64,000 bases of DNA from Methylobacillus caricis (GTDB taxonomy: Bacteria; Pseudomonadota; Gammaproteobacteria; Burkholderiales; Methylophilaceae), in the NCBI RefSeq assembly GCF_020532705.1, contig NZ_JAJAVD010000001.1, forward strand, positions 558,001 through 622,000, read 5' to 3'. Numbering within the stretch: the first letter of the stretch is position 1; each line of letters opens with the position of its first letter. The notes under the pieces are model-generated. The model ran no database searches. It was not told where the DNA came from and worked only from the letters and a program-made list of their open reading frames with translations. Below are positions 46,045 through 55,473 of the stretch, in pieces. Made by a program: the position numbers and the translations under genes.

Positions 46045-46917
46045 TCAAACAGCGGCTTGCTTCATGGCGCTGCGTAATGTTTCATGGAATTGAGCTGAAA
46101 GTGGCACTAAAGGTAAACGGATGCCACCTTGAATCAAACCCATCTCTTGCAATACCCATTTGACAGGGATTGGGTTGGCTTCGACAAACAATTTCTGGTG
46201 AAGTGCGAAGAGTTTTGCATTAATCTTGCGTGCTTCATCGATTTTGCCATTTTGTGCAGCTACACACAGCTCACGCATGAGCTTGGGGGCTGCATTGGCA
46301 GTAACGGAGATGACCCCGTGTCCACCGAGCAATAATAAGGCCAGGCTACTTGCATCGTCACCACTGTAAATTGCAAAATCGGCCGGGGCTCGCAGAATAA
46401 GATCCGTACCGCGTTCTATGCCGCCAGTAGCATCCTTAATGCCGATAATGTTCTTGAGGCCGGCCAGGCGCAATATAGTGTCATTGTTGATGTCGCAACC
46501 AGTTCTGCCTGGCACGTTGTAGAGAATTTGCGGGATATCAACGGCTTCAGCCACGGCATGAAAGTGCCGGTATAAACCTTCTTGTGTTGGCTTGTTGTAA
46601 TAAGGTGCAACCAGAAGGCAGGCGTCTGCTCCTAGTTCTTTGGCCTTGCGGGTGAGTGCGATTGCTTCGCTAGTCGAGTTGGCACCAGTGCCTGCAATGA
46701 CCGGAACGCGGCCTGCTGCATGTTCTATAGTTGTTTGGATCAGCAACGCATGCTCAGTGAAGTCCACAGTAGGAGATTCACCTGTAGTGCCGACAACGAC
46801 AATACCGTCAGTGCCTTGTTCGACATGAAAATCTATAAGTGAGCGTAATGCCTTGATATCTAAACTGCCATCATCGTGCATGGGGGTGACAATGGCAACG
46901 AGACTGCCTTGCAGCAT
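46045..46917 (-). CDS. dapA: 4-hydroxy-tetrahydrodipicolinate synthase DapA
   Basis: Condenses pyruvate with aspartate semialdehyde in the lysine/diaminopimelate pathway. 290 residues from the ATG at 46917 ([13 protein letters not shown]); a longer frame adds 19 atypical residues. The substrate-binding loop [18 protein letters not shown] and the catalytic Tyr in [13 protein letters not shown] with the Schiff-base Lys in [13 protein letters not shown] are visible. First gene of dapA-bamC-MBL. Confidence 0.96.
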   Translation of the reverse strand: MLQGSLVAIVTPMHDDGSLDIKALRSLIDFHVEQGTDGIVVVGTTGESPTVDFTEHALLIQTTIEHAAGRVPVIAGTGANSTSEAIALTRKAKELGADACLLVAPYYNKPTQEGLYRHFHAVAEAVDIPQILYNVPGRTGCDINNDTILRLAGLKNIIGIKDATGGIERGTDLILRAPADFAIYSGDDASSLALLLLGGHGVISVTANAAPKLMRELCVAAQNGKIDEARKINAKLFALHQKLFVEANPIPVKWVLQEMGLIQGGIRLPLVPLSAQFHETLRSAMKQAAV

Positions 46918-47114
46918 GTTAAACAACCTGATAATGAATAAACCTGAACATTCTAACTGAAACTGGCATAACAATAATATGATTTTATGCCATCGCCATA
47001 TGGTAAAACATTGTGAGGGCGGCGCTTTTCATTGACCCTCGCGCTGCAATTGCCAATTGAAAACACCCCATTAATTTGGCTTCCAGATGATGATGCCATC
47101 AAACAACATCAATA

Positions 47115-47669
47115 CTAAAATCGCCTTGTCATCAAACGTATATTTTCCAGCAGCAAATCCGTGCGTGCAAAACGATGATTTCCTGCCCCCGGGAGCAATA
47201 GTTTTGCCTTGCCGACAAAGTTTTTCACACTTTCCTGATAGGGGATCAATTCATCCCCTTGCTCGTGTAATACCGTGATGTATCTTGGTTTGCCAGGGAA
47301 GCGGAACCGCTGATATTGAGCCAGGTGATGTTTGGTCAATAAGCCGGTTTCGTGGGTATAGAAATTTTCTACTGGGCCTACATAACGCTGGAGACTGATT
47401 TCAGGTGACATGCAGGGGTTGATCAACAAGCAAGGTAATTTATATTGGCTGGCCAGGTGATAAGCCCAAAAGCCGCCCAGTGATGAGCCTGTGAGTAGAA
47501 GTTTTTCTGAAAGCAGGGGTTCTATGCAATGAGTAAGCTGGGCATAGGATATTTCTGGGTCCCAGGAGTTGTAGTCGGGGATCACAATCCCCGGGAATTG
47601 TGCTGTTAATAGTTTGGATTTTTCACTCAGTGGGCTAGAGTTAAAGCCCGGCATATAGACAATATTCAA
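47115..47669 (-). CDS. yqiA: YqiA-like esterase (UPF0227)
   Basis: 184-residue alpha/beta-hydrolase. The nucleophile is in LLTGSSLGGFWAYHLA (G-S-S-L-G), the Asp in HEQGDELIPYQES and the His in GAGNHRFARTD. The N-terminus IVYMPGFNSSPLSEKSKLL fits the YqiA esterase family. Adjacent to a HAD phosphatase (17 bp). The physiological ester is unknown. Confidence 0.85.
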   Translation of the reverse strand: MNIVYMPGFNSSPLSEKSKLLTAQFPGIVIPDYNSWDPEISYAQLTHCIEPLLSEKLLLTGSSLGGFWAYHLASQYKLPCLLINPCMSPEISLQRYVGPVENFYTHETGLLTKHHLAQYQRFRFPGKPRYITVLHEQGDELIPYQESVKNFVGKAKLLLPGAGNHRFARTDLLLENIRLMTRRF

Positions 47670-47686
47670 ATATCCGCTTTCCGATG

Positions 47687-48472
47687 TTAATAGGATACCA
47701 AGCCCAGCAGGGGCGGTAGGTCGCTGATGGAGTCTATCACCATGTCAGGCTTGATGGTTGAGGACTCAAGGTAGGATTGGCGAAATTTGCCCGTGCGCAC
47801 CAGGATACCCCTCAGGCCCGCTTTTTGTGCACCGCCAATGTCAGAGTCTATGTCATCGCCAATGACCAGAGCCTCAGAAGCTGGCACCTTCAGGTCTGCC
47901 AATGCAATCTGGAAGAAGGCGGTTGAGGGCTTGCCTATAATCATGGCTTCAGTGCCTGACGCATATTCGAGGCCATCAATAAAACCGCCAATATCCATTT
48001 TCAGCCCCTCGTTTGTTTGCCAGAAGCGATTCTTATGTATGGCAATCAACTTGGCGCCATTTTTCAGGCAATTGAAGACTTCATTCAGCATTTCATAAGA
48101 CCATGCATCACCAATATCGCCTACAACAATATATTCAGCATCGGTCTTAGATTGACGAAAATGTGAAAAATCCTGCTTGACGTCTTCGGTCAGCAGGAAG
48201 CGGCATACAGGGTTACCCAATTGCTCAAGGTATCTGAGTGCTGCTTCTGGTGCGCTGATGATTTCTTCAGGCGAAATGTAAAACCCCATACCCGTGATCT
48301 TTTTGTGCAGAGATTTGCGGGAAAGGGTGCTGGTGTTGGTGAGGAAGCGACAGGCAATGCCTCGCACCCTCAGCAGGTCAACGGTTTCAATGGCACCCTC
48401 TATCGGACTGTTGCCGATATGCAGTACACCATCCAGGTCAAACAAGACTGCATTAACAGAAGACGTATCCAT
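47687..48472 (-). CDS. HAD-IIA family phosphatase (NagD-like)
   Basis: 261 residues from the ATG at 48472 with AGGAGAA upstream. HAD motif I is LFDLDGVLHIGNSPIEGA, motif II CRFLTNTSTLS, motif III/IV in EALVIGDDIDSDIGGAQKAG, and IIGKPSTAFFQIAL precedes it. HAD-IIA enzymes (NagD, phosphoglycolate or 4-nitrophenyl phosphatases) act on small phosphorylated compounds; the actual substrate is not known. Confidence 0.88.
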   Translation of the reverse strand: MDTSSVNAVLFDLDGVLHIGNSPIEGAIETVDLLRVRGIACRFLTNTSTLSRKSLHKKITGMGFYISPEEIISAPEAALRYLEQLGNPVCRFLLTEDVKQDFSHFRQSKTDAEYIVVGDIGDAWSYEMLNEVFNCLKNGAKLIAIHKNRFWQTNEGLKMDIGGFIDGLEYASGTEAMIIGKPSTAFFQIALADLKVPASEALVIGDDIDSDIGGAQKAGLRGILVRTGKFRQSYLESSTIKPDMVIDSISDLPPLLGLVSY

Positions 48473-48535
48473 CGCGAGTTCTCCTAGTGGGGTATGTCTA
48501 GTAGATCTCAAGCAAAGCCTGTGCCGGTATTCATG

Positions 48536-48562
48536 AAAAACAACGGAGGCAGGAGCCTCCGT
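48536..48562 (-). terminator. Terminator of the CxxCH membrane protein gene
   Basis: Perfect 8-bp stem (48543-48550 with 48555-48562), loop AGGA, with a T-rich run in the minus-strand reading. Confidence 0.75.
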
Positions 48563-48592
48563 GTAGCCTAGCACGATATTGTGACAACTTGC

Positions 48593-49369
48593 TTAATGCT
48601 TCAAGTCAGCTTCCCAGGCGTTACCGTAGATTTTGCCATTGCGGGAAAGGATGAGCATCTGGTACATGCTGGTGAACCACATGAAGGTGGAAGCGATGCT
48701 GTAACCTACGCCGCCGATAATGGTAAGCCACGCAAAGCCTGGATTCCATTTTGTCAGCCACCAGGAGAGTACGTCCAGGATGAGGAAGGCGAACGGGAAG
48801 GCAATCGCTAGAATCTTCAATATGCGTGGCACATTCACCGCAAAACTGAAAATAAAAGCCATAAAGAAGAAAATAAAACTGATGCCGAACAAGTGTATGT
48901 GTGACACGCGGGTAAGGCTTTGCACGCTGGCACCTTCGTTGATGGCAGCTACTTTTTTGACTTCGTCAAACTTGGTGAAGTTGGGAATGCCGGGAATATT
49001 GCTATGGCACATGACACAATGTTGAGCAAACACCCCTTTGAAGTGGTTTTCCCATTCTGCTTCAGGTGCGCCTTCTCGTGCCCATTTGATGATTTCCAGT
49101 TTAACTGCCGGTGGTGCATGGTCCTTCATAGAGCCATTAAGCTTGCTCTCCAGTTTGCTGCCACTGCGATCACCATAATAACTATAAACAATATCATCCT
49201 TGGAAAGACCTAATTTCCCATCGGCCATGCCATGAGTCAGCATGATTTGTAACCCGGCCATACAGAGACCAACACCAATCACTAAAAGATAGCCGGCAAA
49301 TAAAACTTTGAGTGAAGTAGGAAGGTTGGGCAAATTTAGCCAGGGAAGGCTGGAGGAAGTGTCTTTCAT
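48593..49369 (-). CDS. Membrane protein with one heme-c motif, unknown
   Basis: 258 residues from the ATG at 49369. An N-terminal membrane helix (LKVLFAGYLLVIGVGLCMAG), a periplasmic segment of about 100 residues with the heme-attachment motif in AQHCVMCHSNIPGIPNFTK, then three or four further helices, the first beginning SHIHLFGISFIFFFMAFIF with conserved His. This suggests a membrane cytochrome c with possible further heme ligands. Not one of the named complexes. A small DUF3149-like protein gene lies upstream on the same strand. Role presumably electron transfer. Confidence 0.75.
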   Translation of the reverse strand: MKDTSSSLPWLNLPNLPTSLKVLFAGYLLVIGVGLCMAGLQIMLTHGMADGKLGLSKDDIVYSYYGDRSGSKLESKLNGSMKDHAPPAVKLEIIKWAREGAPEAEWENHFKGVFAQHCVMCHSNIPGIPNFTKFDEVKKVAAINEGASVQSLTRVSHIHLFGISFIFFFMAFIFSFAVNVPRILKILAIAFPFAFLILDVLSWWLTKWNPGFAWLTIIGGVGYSIASTFMWFTSMYQMLILSRNGKIYGNAWEADLKH

Positions 49370-49531
49370 AAACAGTCTCGTCAAGCATTAACAAAGTACA
49401 AGCAGAGCAAAGAATAACTCAATTTGAGATATAACACCTAATTTTATTAGGGATATTTGAGAATGAAAAGCCGTTATGCGATTGATGCGGTCATTGGCTT
49501 CTCATTCACGGAGGCACAGGCGAGCAATTAC

Positions 49532-49669
49532 TCAGCGCAATGATTGCTCGCGCTCTTTGCGGGCGTTGATTACGCAAAAGCCAACCCAGTAAGTCACTAC
49601 AAGAATAGTAAGGATGATGGTGGATATTGAGGCAATTCCTACCCATGAGCCAAATAGCACCTTAAGCAT
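49532..49669 (-). CDS. Small membrane protein, DUF3149-like (45 aa)
   Basis: 45 residues beginning MLKVLFGSWVG, one membrane helix (IASISTIILTILVVTYWVGF) and a charged tail NARKEREQSLR. A perfect AAGGAG lies 7 bases before the ATG at 49669. Length and layout (LFGS then hydrophobic helix then KxRE tail) match the DUF3149/CcoQ-like small proteins often placed near cytochrome oxidase genes. It lies 163 bp upstream of the CxxCH membrane protein and may belong to the same respiratory function. The family call is from memory. Confidence 0.7.
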   Translation of the reverse strand: MLKVLFGSWVGIASISTIILTILVVTYWVGFCVINARKEREQSLR

Positions 49670-49980
49670 GACGTTCTCCTTTTTTACAATTATTTGCTGT
49701 AGGCCTGATTAGGATCCTACGCTTCTATAAAAAAGAGTAAAGACCTTTTTTTAAAAAAGGTTAAATAACCATAAAAAAATTATGTGTTTTATTTTGATGT
49801 AGCCAAATTGATACAGTTTTTGCATTATTGATCTCAATGTTCGAGCAGGAACTGTTTGGATTTATCGTAGTGGTAATAAAACCACAAAGTTCTGGACCAT
49901 GTCTTCATCATGGTATTTTGGAATGCGTCAATTACTAGAAAAATGACAGATAGCAATAAAAGCCTTCAGATCTGAAGCAG

Positions 49981-50115
49981 ATGGAGTTTGAGGCAATGAA
50001 TCTTCAGCCTGGTACTAAATACAGCTTCTTGCCATCGGGCCCATATGCCGGTGCAACACGCCTTGGCCTCATCTGGATGAAAGACATGACTACGGAGCTT
50101 GATCCAGCTGAATAA
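49981..50115 (+). other. Doubtful short reading frame (44 codons)
   Basis: An open frame beginning MEFEAMNLQPGT and ending with TTELDPAE. It has protein-like composition and a weak GAGG site before an internal ATG at 49996, but no recognisable family. It could be a small protein, or a remnant. Confidence 0.3.
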
Positions 50116-50215
50116 CTGGTTGCGCGAAATTATGTCTATGAGGCTTTAATAGATAGGAGGCAAAGTATTGTCTGAAGTTGCCTGTCAATTAAGTGGGACG
50201 GGAAAGAGAAATGGA

Positions 50216-50243
50216 AAAGGCTTGTGCTGATGCACAAGCCTTT
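50216..50243 (-). terminator. Terminator of tRNA-Lys
   Basis: 12-bp stem (50216-50227 with 50232-50243), loop TGAT on the plus strand, placed 9 bases past the tRNA 3' end and followed in the minus reading by a short T-run. Confidence 0.75.
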
Positions 50244-50251
50244 GATTTTTC

Positions 50252-50327
50252 TGGTGGGGCATGTAGGGGTCGAACCTACGACAAACGGATTAAGAGTCCG
50301 CTGCTCTACCAACTGAGCTAATGCCCC
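50252..50327 (-). tRNA. tRNA-Lys (anticodon CUU)
   Basis: Minus strand, 76 nt with CCA encoded. Acceptor GGGGCAT pairs with ATGCCCC before discriminator A and CCA. The D arm is GCTCAGTTGGTAGAGC, the anticodon stem GCGGA/TCCGT with loop CTCTTAA, giving anticodon CUU, and the T arm GTAGGTTCGAACCTAC is perfect. Confidence 0.95.
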
Positions 50328-50376
50328 CAATCGAGAGGCGCAATTATGCTGAGATTGAGGCTGTGTGTCAACTTGA

Positions 50377-52068
<1,692 letters not shown>

Positions 52069-52111
52069 TATGCATCCATTCGAGATAGGAATTGAAAGTC
52101 TGTGTTTGAGC

Positions 52112-52157
52112 GTTGATTCATGACATCTGGGCTCCCGGGGGCGCCAGGTGAATCAAC
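52112..52157. other. Large inverted repeat between convergent genes
   Basis: GTTGATTCA (52112-52120) and TGAATCAAC (52149-52157) pair perfectly across a 28-base GC-rich interior that folds further. A second hairpin (52206-52215 with 52222-52231) follows. Neither has a T-run. Together they fill the space between the convergent pgm and protease genes and may act as transcription stops or processed ends. Confidence 0.5.
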
Positions 52158-52279
52158 TCTCCAGTGGTGGACGGGTTAAAGCCCGTGTCAACGGTTGGTA
52201 TGTGCAGCCTGACTTACAGGAAAGTCAGGCTGGATGTAAACAAAGCGCGATCTTCAATGAAAAAGTGGTGATGCGAAAT

Positions 52280-52753
52280 TCATTCAACCTGCGTAATAGT
52301 CATTTTCCCCTGGAATAACCTGACATCCATGCGTCCCAGATAAGACATGCCAAGCAATACGTCACCATTGAGTCCGGGGGCAATAACAGCCGCCACATTC
52401 TTGGCCTCAACCCCGCCAATCCTGACTGATTCGAGCCGTGTCATATAGCTTACCGTGTTGCCATTGGCGGTTGAGGTGCGAATGGCATGGTTGCTGCTGA
52501 GATTCAGCTTGTCGGCAATGTCTTGCGAAATGGCGACGCCGGTTGCGCCAGTATCTACCAATACATCTACCTTGATGCCGTTAATAAGCGCTTCTGCACG
52601 ATAATGTCCATCTGGTCCGCGTTGAAGGGTGACAGTACTGGCTTCACCTAACACCGAAAGTTTGTTCGGATTCAGCATGCTGTCGGCAAGATAGTAAAGG
52701 CCGCCTGCCAATGTAAGCCAGACGGCGATCCAGAGTACCTTGCCGCCAGACAT
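52280..52753 (-). CDS. Membrane-anchored retropepsin-like aspartic protease
   Basis: 157 residues. One N-terminal membrane helix (VLWIAVWLTLAGGLYYLA) and a single aspartic-protease domain with the catalytic VDVLVDTGATGVAISQDIA and the flap/fold end NGDVLLGMSYLGRMDVRLF. It fits the TIGR02281-type clan AA single-domain proteases, expected to act as dimers. The ATG overlaps the preceding stop codon (TGATG), so it is translationally coupled to the phosphomutase. Confidence 0.85.
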   Translation of the reverse strand: MSGGKVLWIAVWLTLAGGLYYLADSMLNPNKLSVLGEASTVTLQRGPDGHYRAEALINGIKVDVLVDTGATGVAISQDIADKLNLSSNHAIRTSTANGNTVSYMTRLESVRIGGVEAKNVAAVIAPGLNGDVLLGMSYLGRMDVRLFQGKMTITQVE

Positions 52754-54126
52754 CAGAACGGCAACTTTGCGTCTGGTGCTGCAGCCAGAATCACGTGGCG
52801 GAACTGTTCCTGGATACGCTTGAGGGCAGCGATATTATCTGCCTCAAAACGCAGCACAATCACTGGTGTGGTGTTGGATGGGCGCATCAGGCCAAAACCG
52901 TCAGGATATTCCACACGCAGGCCGTCAATGGTGATGACTTCATCCGCACCATCAAAGGTTGCGCTGGCTTGTAACTCTGCAATCAGCTTGTGCGGTTCAC
53001 CCTCTTGCATATTGATATGCTGCTCGGGCGTGCTCACGCTGTCTGGCAATCCATTGAGGATATCCGATGGATTATCGAACTGGCTGAGGATTTCCAGCAG
53101 GCGGGCACCTGAATAAAGGCCGTCATCAAAGCCATACCAGCGCTCCTTGAAGAATATATGGCCGCTCATTTCACCAGCCAGCGCTGCGCCCGTTTCCTTC
53201 ATCTTGGCCTTGACCAATGAATGGCCGGTTTTCCACATCAGCGGGTTGCCGCCACGCTGCTTGATCCAAGGGGCAAGGTTACGCGTGGATTTGACGTCGT
53301 AAATAATGGTGGCAGCCGGGTTGCGCTTGAGCACGTCTTCGGCAAACAGCAACAACTGGCGATCAGGGTAAATGATGCTGCCGTCTTTGGTGACCACACC
53401 CAGGCGGTCGCCATCGCCATCAAATGCAAAACCGATTTCAGAGCTACCATTGATTAGATTGTCGATCAGATCAGCCAGGTTTTCCGGCACGGAAGGATCG
53501 GGATGGTGATTGGGGAAGTTGCCATCCACCTCGCAGAAAAGCTCTTCCACTTCACAACCAAGCGCACGATAGAGCTTTCCGGCAAATGCCCCTGGTACGC
53601 CATTGCCGCAATCCACGGTGAGTTTGAGCGGGCGCTTGAGTTTGATGTCTGAAGCAATGCGGTCTATATAGGCAGGCGCAATGTCAAAGCTGCTTTCACT
53701 GCCGTTGCCAGTGGTGAAATCATTGTTGTCTATGCGATGGCGCAGGCGCTGGATGGTATCGCCGGAAAGAGTTTCACCGGCGACAACCATTTTCAGGCCG
53801 TTATATTCTGGCGGGTTGTGACTGCCGGTCACCATGACGCCGCAATCTGTGTTGAGGTGGAAGGCGGCAAAATACACCATGGGGGTGGCAACCAATCCCA
53901 GGTTGATGACGTCCAGCCCACTTTTGCGTATACCGCGAGAAAGGGCAGCAGCCAGTTCCGGGCCGGACAGGCGTCCATCGTAGCCAACGCAGATGGCCTT
54001 TTGCTGGCGCGCGGCAGCTTCACTGCCTATAGCCTGGCCTATGGCTTCCACCACTTCAGGCGTTAGGGTCTTGCCGACGATGCCGCGAATATCATAGGCC
54101 TTGAAGATTTCTTTTGGCGCAATCAT
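52753..54126 (-). CDS. Phosphomannomutase/phosphoglucomutase (AlgC/ManB type)
   Basis: 457 residues from the ATG at 54126 with AAGGAGTT upstream. Interconverts hexose 1- and 6-phosphates for exopolysaccharide or LPS sugars. The active-site serine is in VMVTGSHNPPEYNGLKMV, the Mg2+ loop AFDGDGDRLGVVTKDG, sugar-binding GEMSGHIFFKERWYGFDD and phosphate-binding RPSNTTPVIVLRFEAD. N-terminal IFKAYDIRGIVGKTLTPEV is the AlgC-type start. Confidence 0.94.
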   Translation of the reverse strand: MIAPKEIFKAYDIRGIVGKTLTPEVVEAIGQAIGSEAAARQQKAICVGYDGRLSGPELAAALSRGIRKSGLDVINLGLVATPMVYFAAFHLNTDCGVMVTGSHNPPEYNGLKMVVAGETLSGDTIQRLRHRIDNNDFTTGNGSESSFDIAPAYIDRIASDIKLKRPLKLTVDCGNGVPGAFAGKLYRALGCEVEELFCEVDGNFPNHHPDPSVPENLADLIDNLINGSSEIGFAFDGDGDRLGVVTKDGSIIYPDRQLLLFAEDVLKRNPAATIIYDVKSTRNLAPWIKQRGGNPLMWKTGHSLVKAKMKETGAALAGEMSGHIFFKERWYGFDDGLYSGARLLEILSQFDNPSDILNGLPDSVSTPEQHINMQEGEPHKLIAELQASATFDGADEVITIDGLRVEYPDGFGLMRPSNTTPVIVLRFEADNIAALKRIQEQFRHVILAAAPDAKLPF

Positions 54127-54191
54127 GGAACTCCTTCTGGTCAAACCTTTGTTATTCAAGTCTTTAAGTGTTTTTCCGTACATGCACAGCT

Positions 54192-54386
54192 TTATTCTGC
54201 TTCTTCTATCCATGCCAACTGGATGGCTTCCAATATTCTTTCGCCGCATTTGCTGGGGTCGTCATTGAAGCCATCCAGTTTCAGTATCCAGTCATACAAA
54301 TCGGTGAAGCGTATGGTCTTTGGATCCACGTCTGGATATTGATCAAATAGTTCTTCAGCAATGCGCTGGCTATCAGTCCATTTCAT
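54192..54386 (-). CDS. iscX: Fe-S assembly regulator IscX (YfhJ)
   Basis: 64 residues from the ATG at 54386 with AAGGAAAG upstream. Acidic protein binding IscS and iron; the family blocks KWTDSQRIAEELFDQYPDVD, TIRFTDLYDWI and ILEAIQLAWIEE are intact. It sits about 28 kb from the isc operon, between an OYE reductase gene and the phosphomutase, instead of after fdx as in E. coli. Confidence 0.92.
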   Translation of the reverse strand: MKWTDSQRIAEELFDQYPDVDPKTIRFTDLYDWILKLDGFNDDPSKCGERILEAIQLAWIEEAE

Positions 54387-54396
54387 TCTGCTTTCC

Positions 54397-55464
54397 TTAT
54401 AGGTGCTTGGCTCGGACATATTGCTCCGGCCAGGTTAAATCTACATGTAATTCCTTGGCTGCATGCAATGGCCAGTGCGGATCACTTAATAATATACGAG
54501 CCAGCAGGATGACGTCTGCCTGCCCGGTGGCCAGGATATGTTCCGCCTGCAGGGCGGATGTGATAATACCAACCGCACCGCTGGCTATGCCGGCCTCCTT
54601 GCGGATGCGCTCGGCAAATACCGTCTGGTAGCCCGGACCTGTCGGTATTTTGGCATCCAGGATCAAGCCGCCGCTGGAGCAGTCTATGAGGTCTATGCCC
54701 AGCTCTTTCAGCCAATTGGCAAGCTGTATGGATTGCTCTATATCCCAGCCGCCTTGCACCCAGTCGGTTGCGGAAATGCGCACAAACACGGGCTTGTCCT
54801 GCGGCCAGAACTTGCGCAGGTCTTTGGCGATCTGCAACGTCAGACGGCAGCGGTTTTCCAGGCTGCCGCCATATTCGTCCTGACGCTGGTTGGAGAGGGG
54901 AGAGAGAAACTCATGCAACAGATAGCCGTGGGCGCAGTGAAGTTCCAATACTTCAAAGCCGATAGCCAGTGCACGTTCTGCTGTTGCTAGAAATTGTGCC
55001 GCTATCTCCTGGATATCAGAATGGCTTAGTTCAACTGGTGTGCCGTGCTCAGGTGTGACAGGAATGGCAGAAGGCGCAACTGTTTGCCATCCGCCTTGTT
55101 CCTTGGATAAAAACTTGCCGTCACGCCAGGGCACATCACATGAAGCCTTGCGGCCTGCATGGGCAATCTGGATGGCCGGAATGGCGCCGTGCTCCCGGAT
55201 AAACTGCACGATAGGTTGCAGCGCCTGCGCATGCTCTTCTGACCACAATCCCAGGCAGGAAGGGGTGATGCGCCCTTCAGGGGATATGGCTGTGGCTTCC
55301 ACCATCACCAGTCCTGCACCACCGACTGCCAACCCACCCAGATGTACCAGGTGCCAGTGGTTGGCAATGCCATTCACTGCCGAGTATTGACACATAGGGG
55401 CGACAAAAATACGGTTCTTGATTTCTGTCTTGCGCAGGGTGATGGGAGTGAAAAGTTTGGCCAT
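54397..55464 (-). CDS. NADH:flavin oxidoreductase (OYE family, YqjM-like)
   Basis: 355 residues. FMN-dependent ene-reductase with TIM barrel. N-terminal RIFVAPMCQYSAVNGIANHW contains the YqjM-type Cys, substrate His pair in IQIAHAGRKASCDVPW, FMN contact DYGGSLENRCRL-like QDEYGGSLENRCRLTLQIAK, and C-terminal GQADVILLARILLSDPHWPL. Physiological electron acceptor unknown. It lies 9 bp after the fumarase gene and 10 bp before iscX, so a single operon is likely. Confidence 0.92.
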   Translation of the reverse strand: MAKLFTPITLRKTEIKNRIFVAPMCQYSAVNGIANHWHLVHLGGLAVGGAGLVMVEATAISPEGRITPSCLGLWSEEHAQALQPIVQFIREHGAIPAIQIAHAGRKASCDVPWRDGKFLSKEQGGWQTVAPSAIPVTPEHGTPVELSHSDIQEIAAQFLATAERALAIGFEVLELHCAHGYLLHEFLSPLSNQRQDEYGGSLENRCRLTLQIAKDLRKFWPQDKPVFVRISATDWVQGGWDIEQSIQLANWLKELGIDLIDCSSGGLILDAKIPTGPGYQTVFAERIRKEAGIASGAVGIITSALQAEHILATGQADVILLARILLSDPHWPLHAAKELHVDLTWPEQYVRAKHL

Positions 55465-55473
55465 TAATATTCC

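Larger units (their letters stand above)
49385..50251. other. Mostly non-coding region before the tRNA gene
   Basis: Besides the 45-codon gene at 49532-49669 and a doubtful 44-codon frame at 49981-50115, this stretch holds hairpins: GAATGAAAAGCC near 49462 pairs with GGCTTCTCATTC near 49496 (one mismatch), CCTAAT/ATTAGG near 49430, and an AT-rich palindrome near 49740-49760 on either side of TTTTTTTAAAAAA. No longer gene is visible. Confidence 0.5.
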
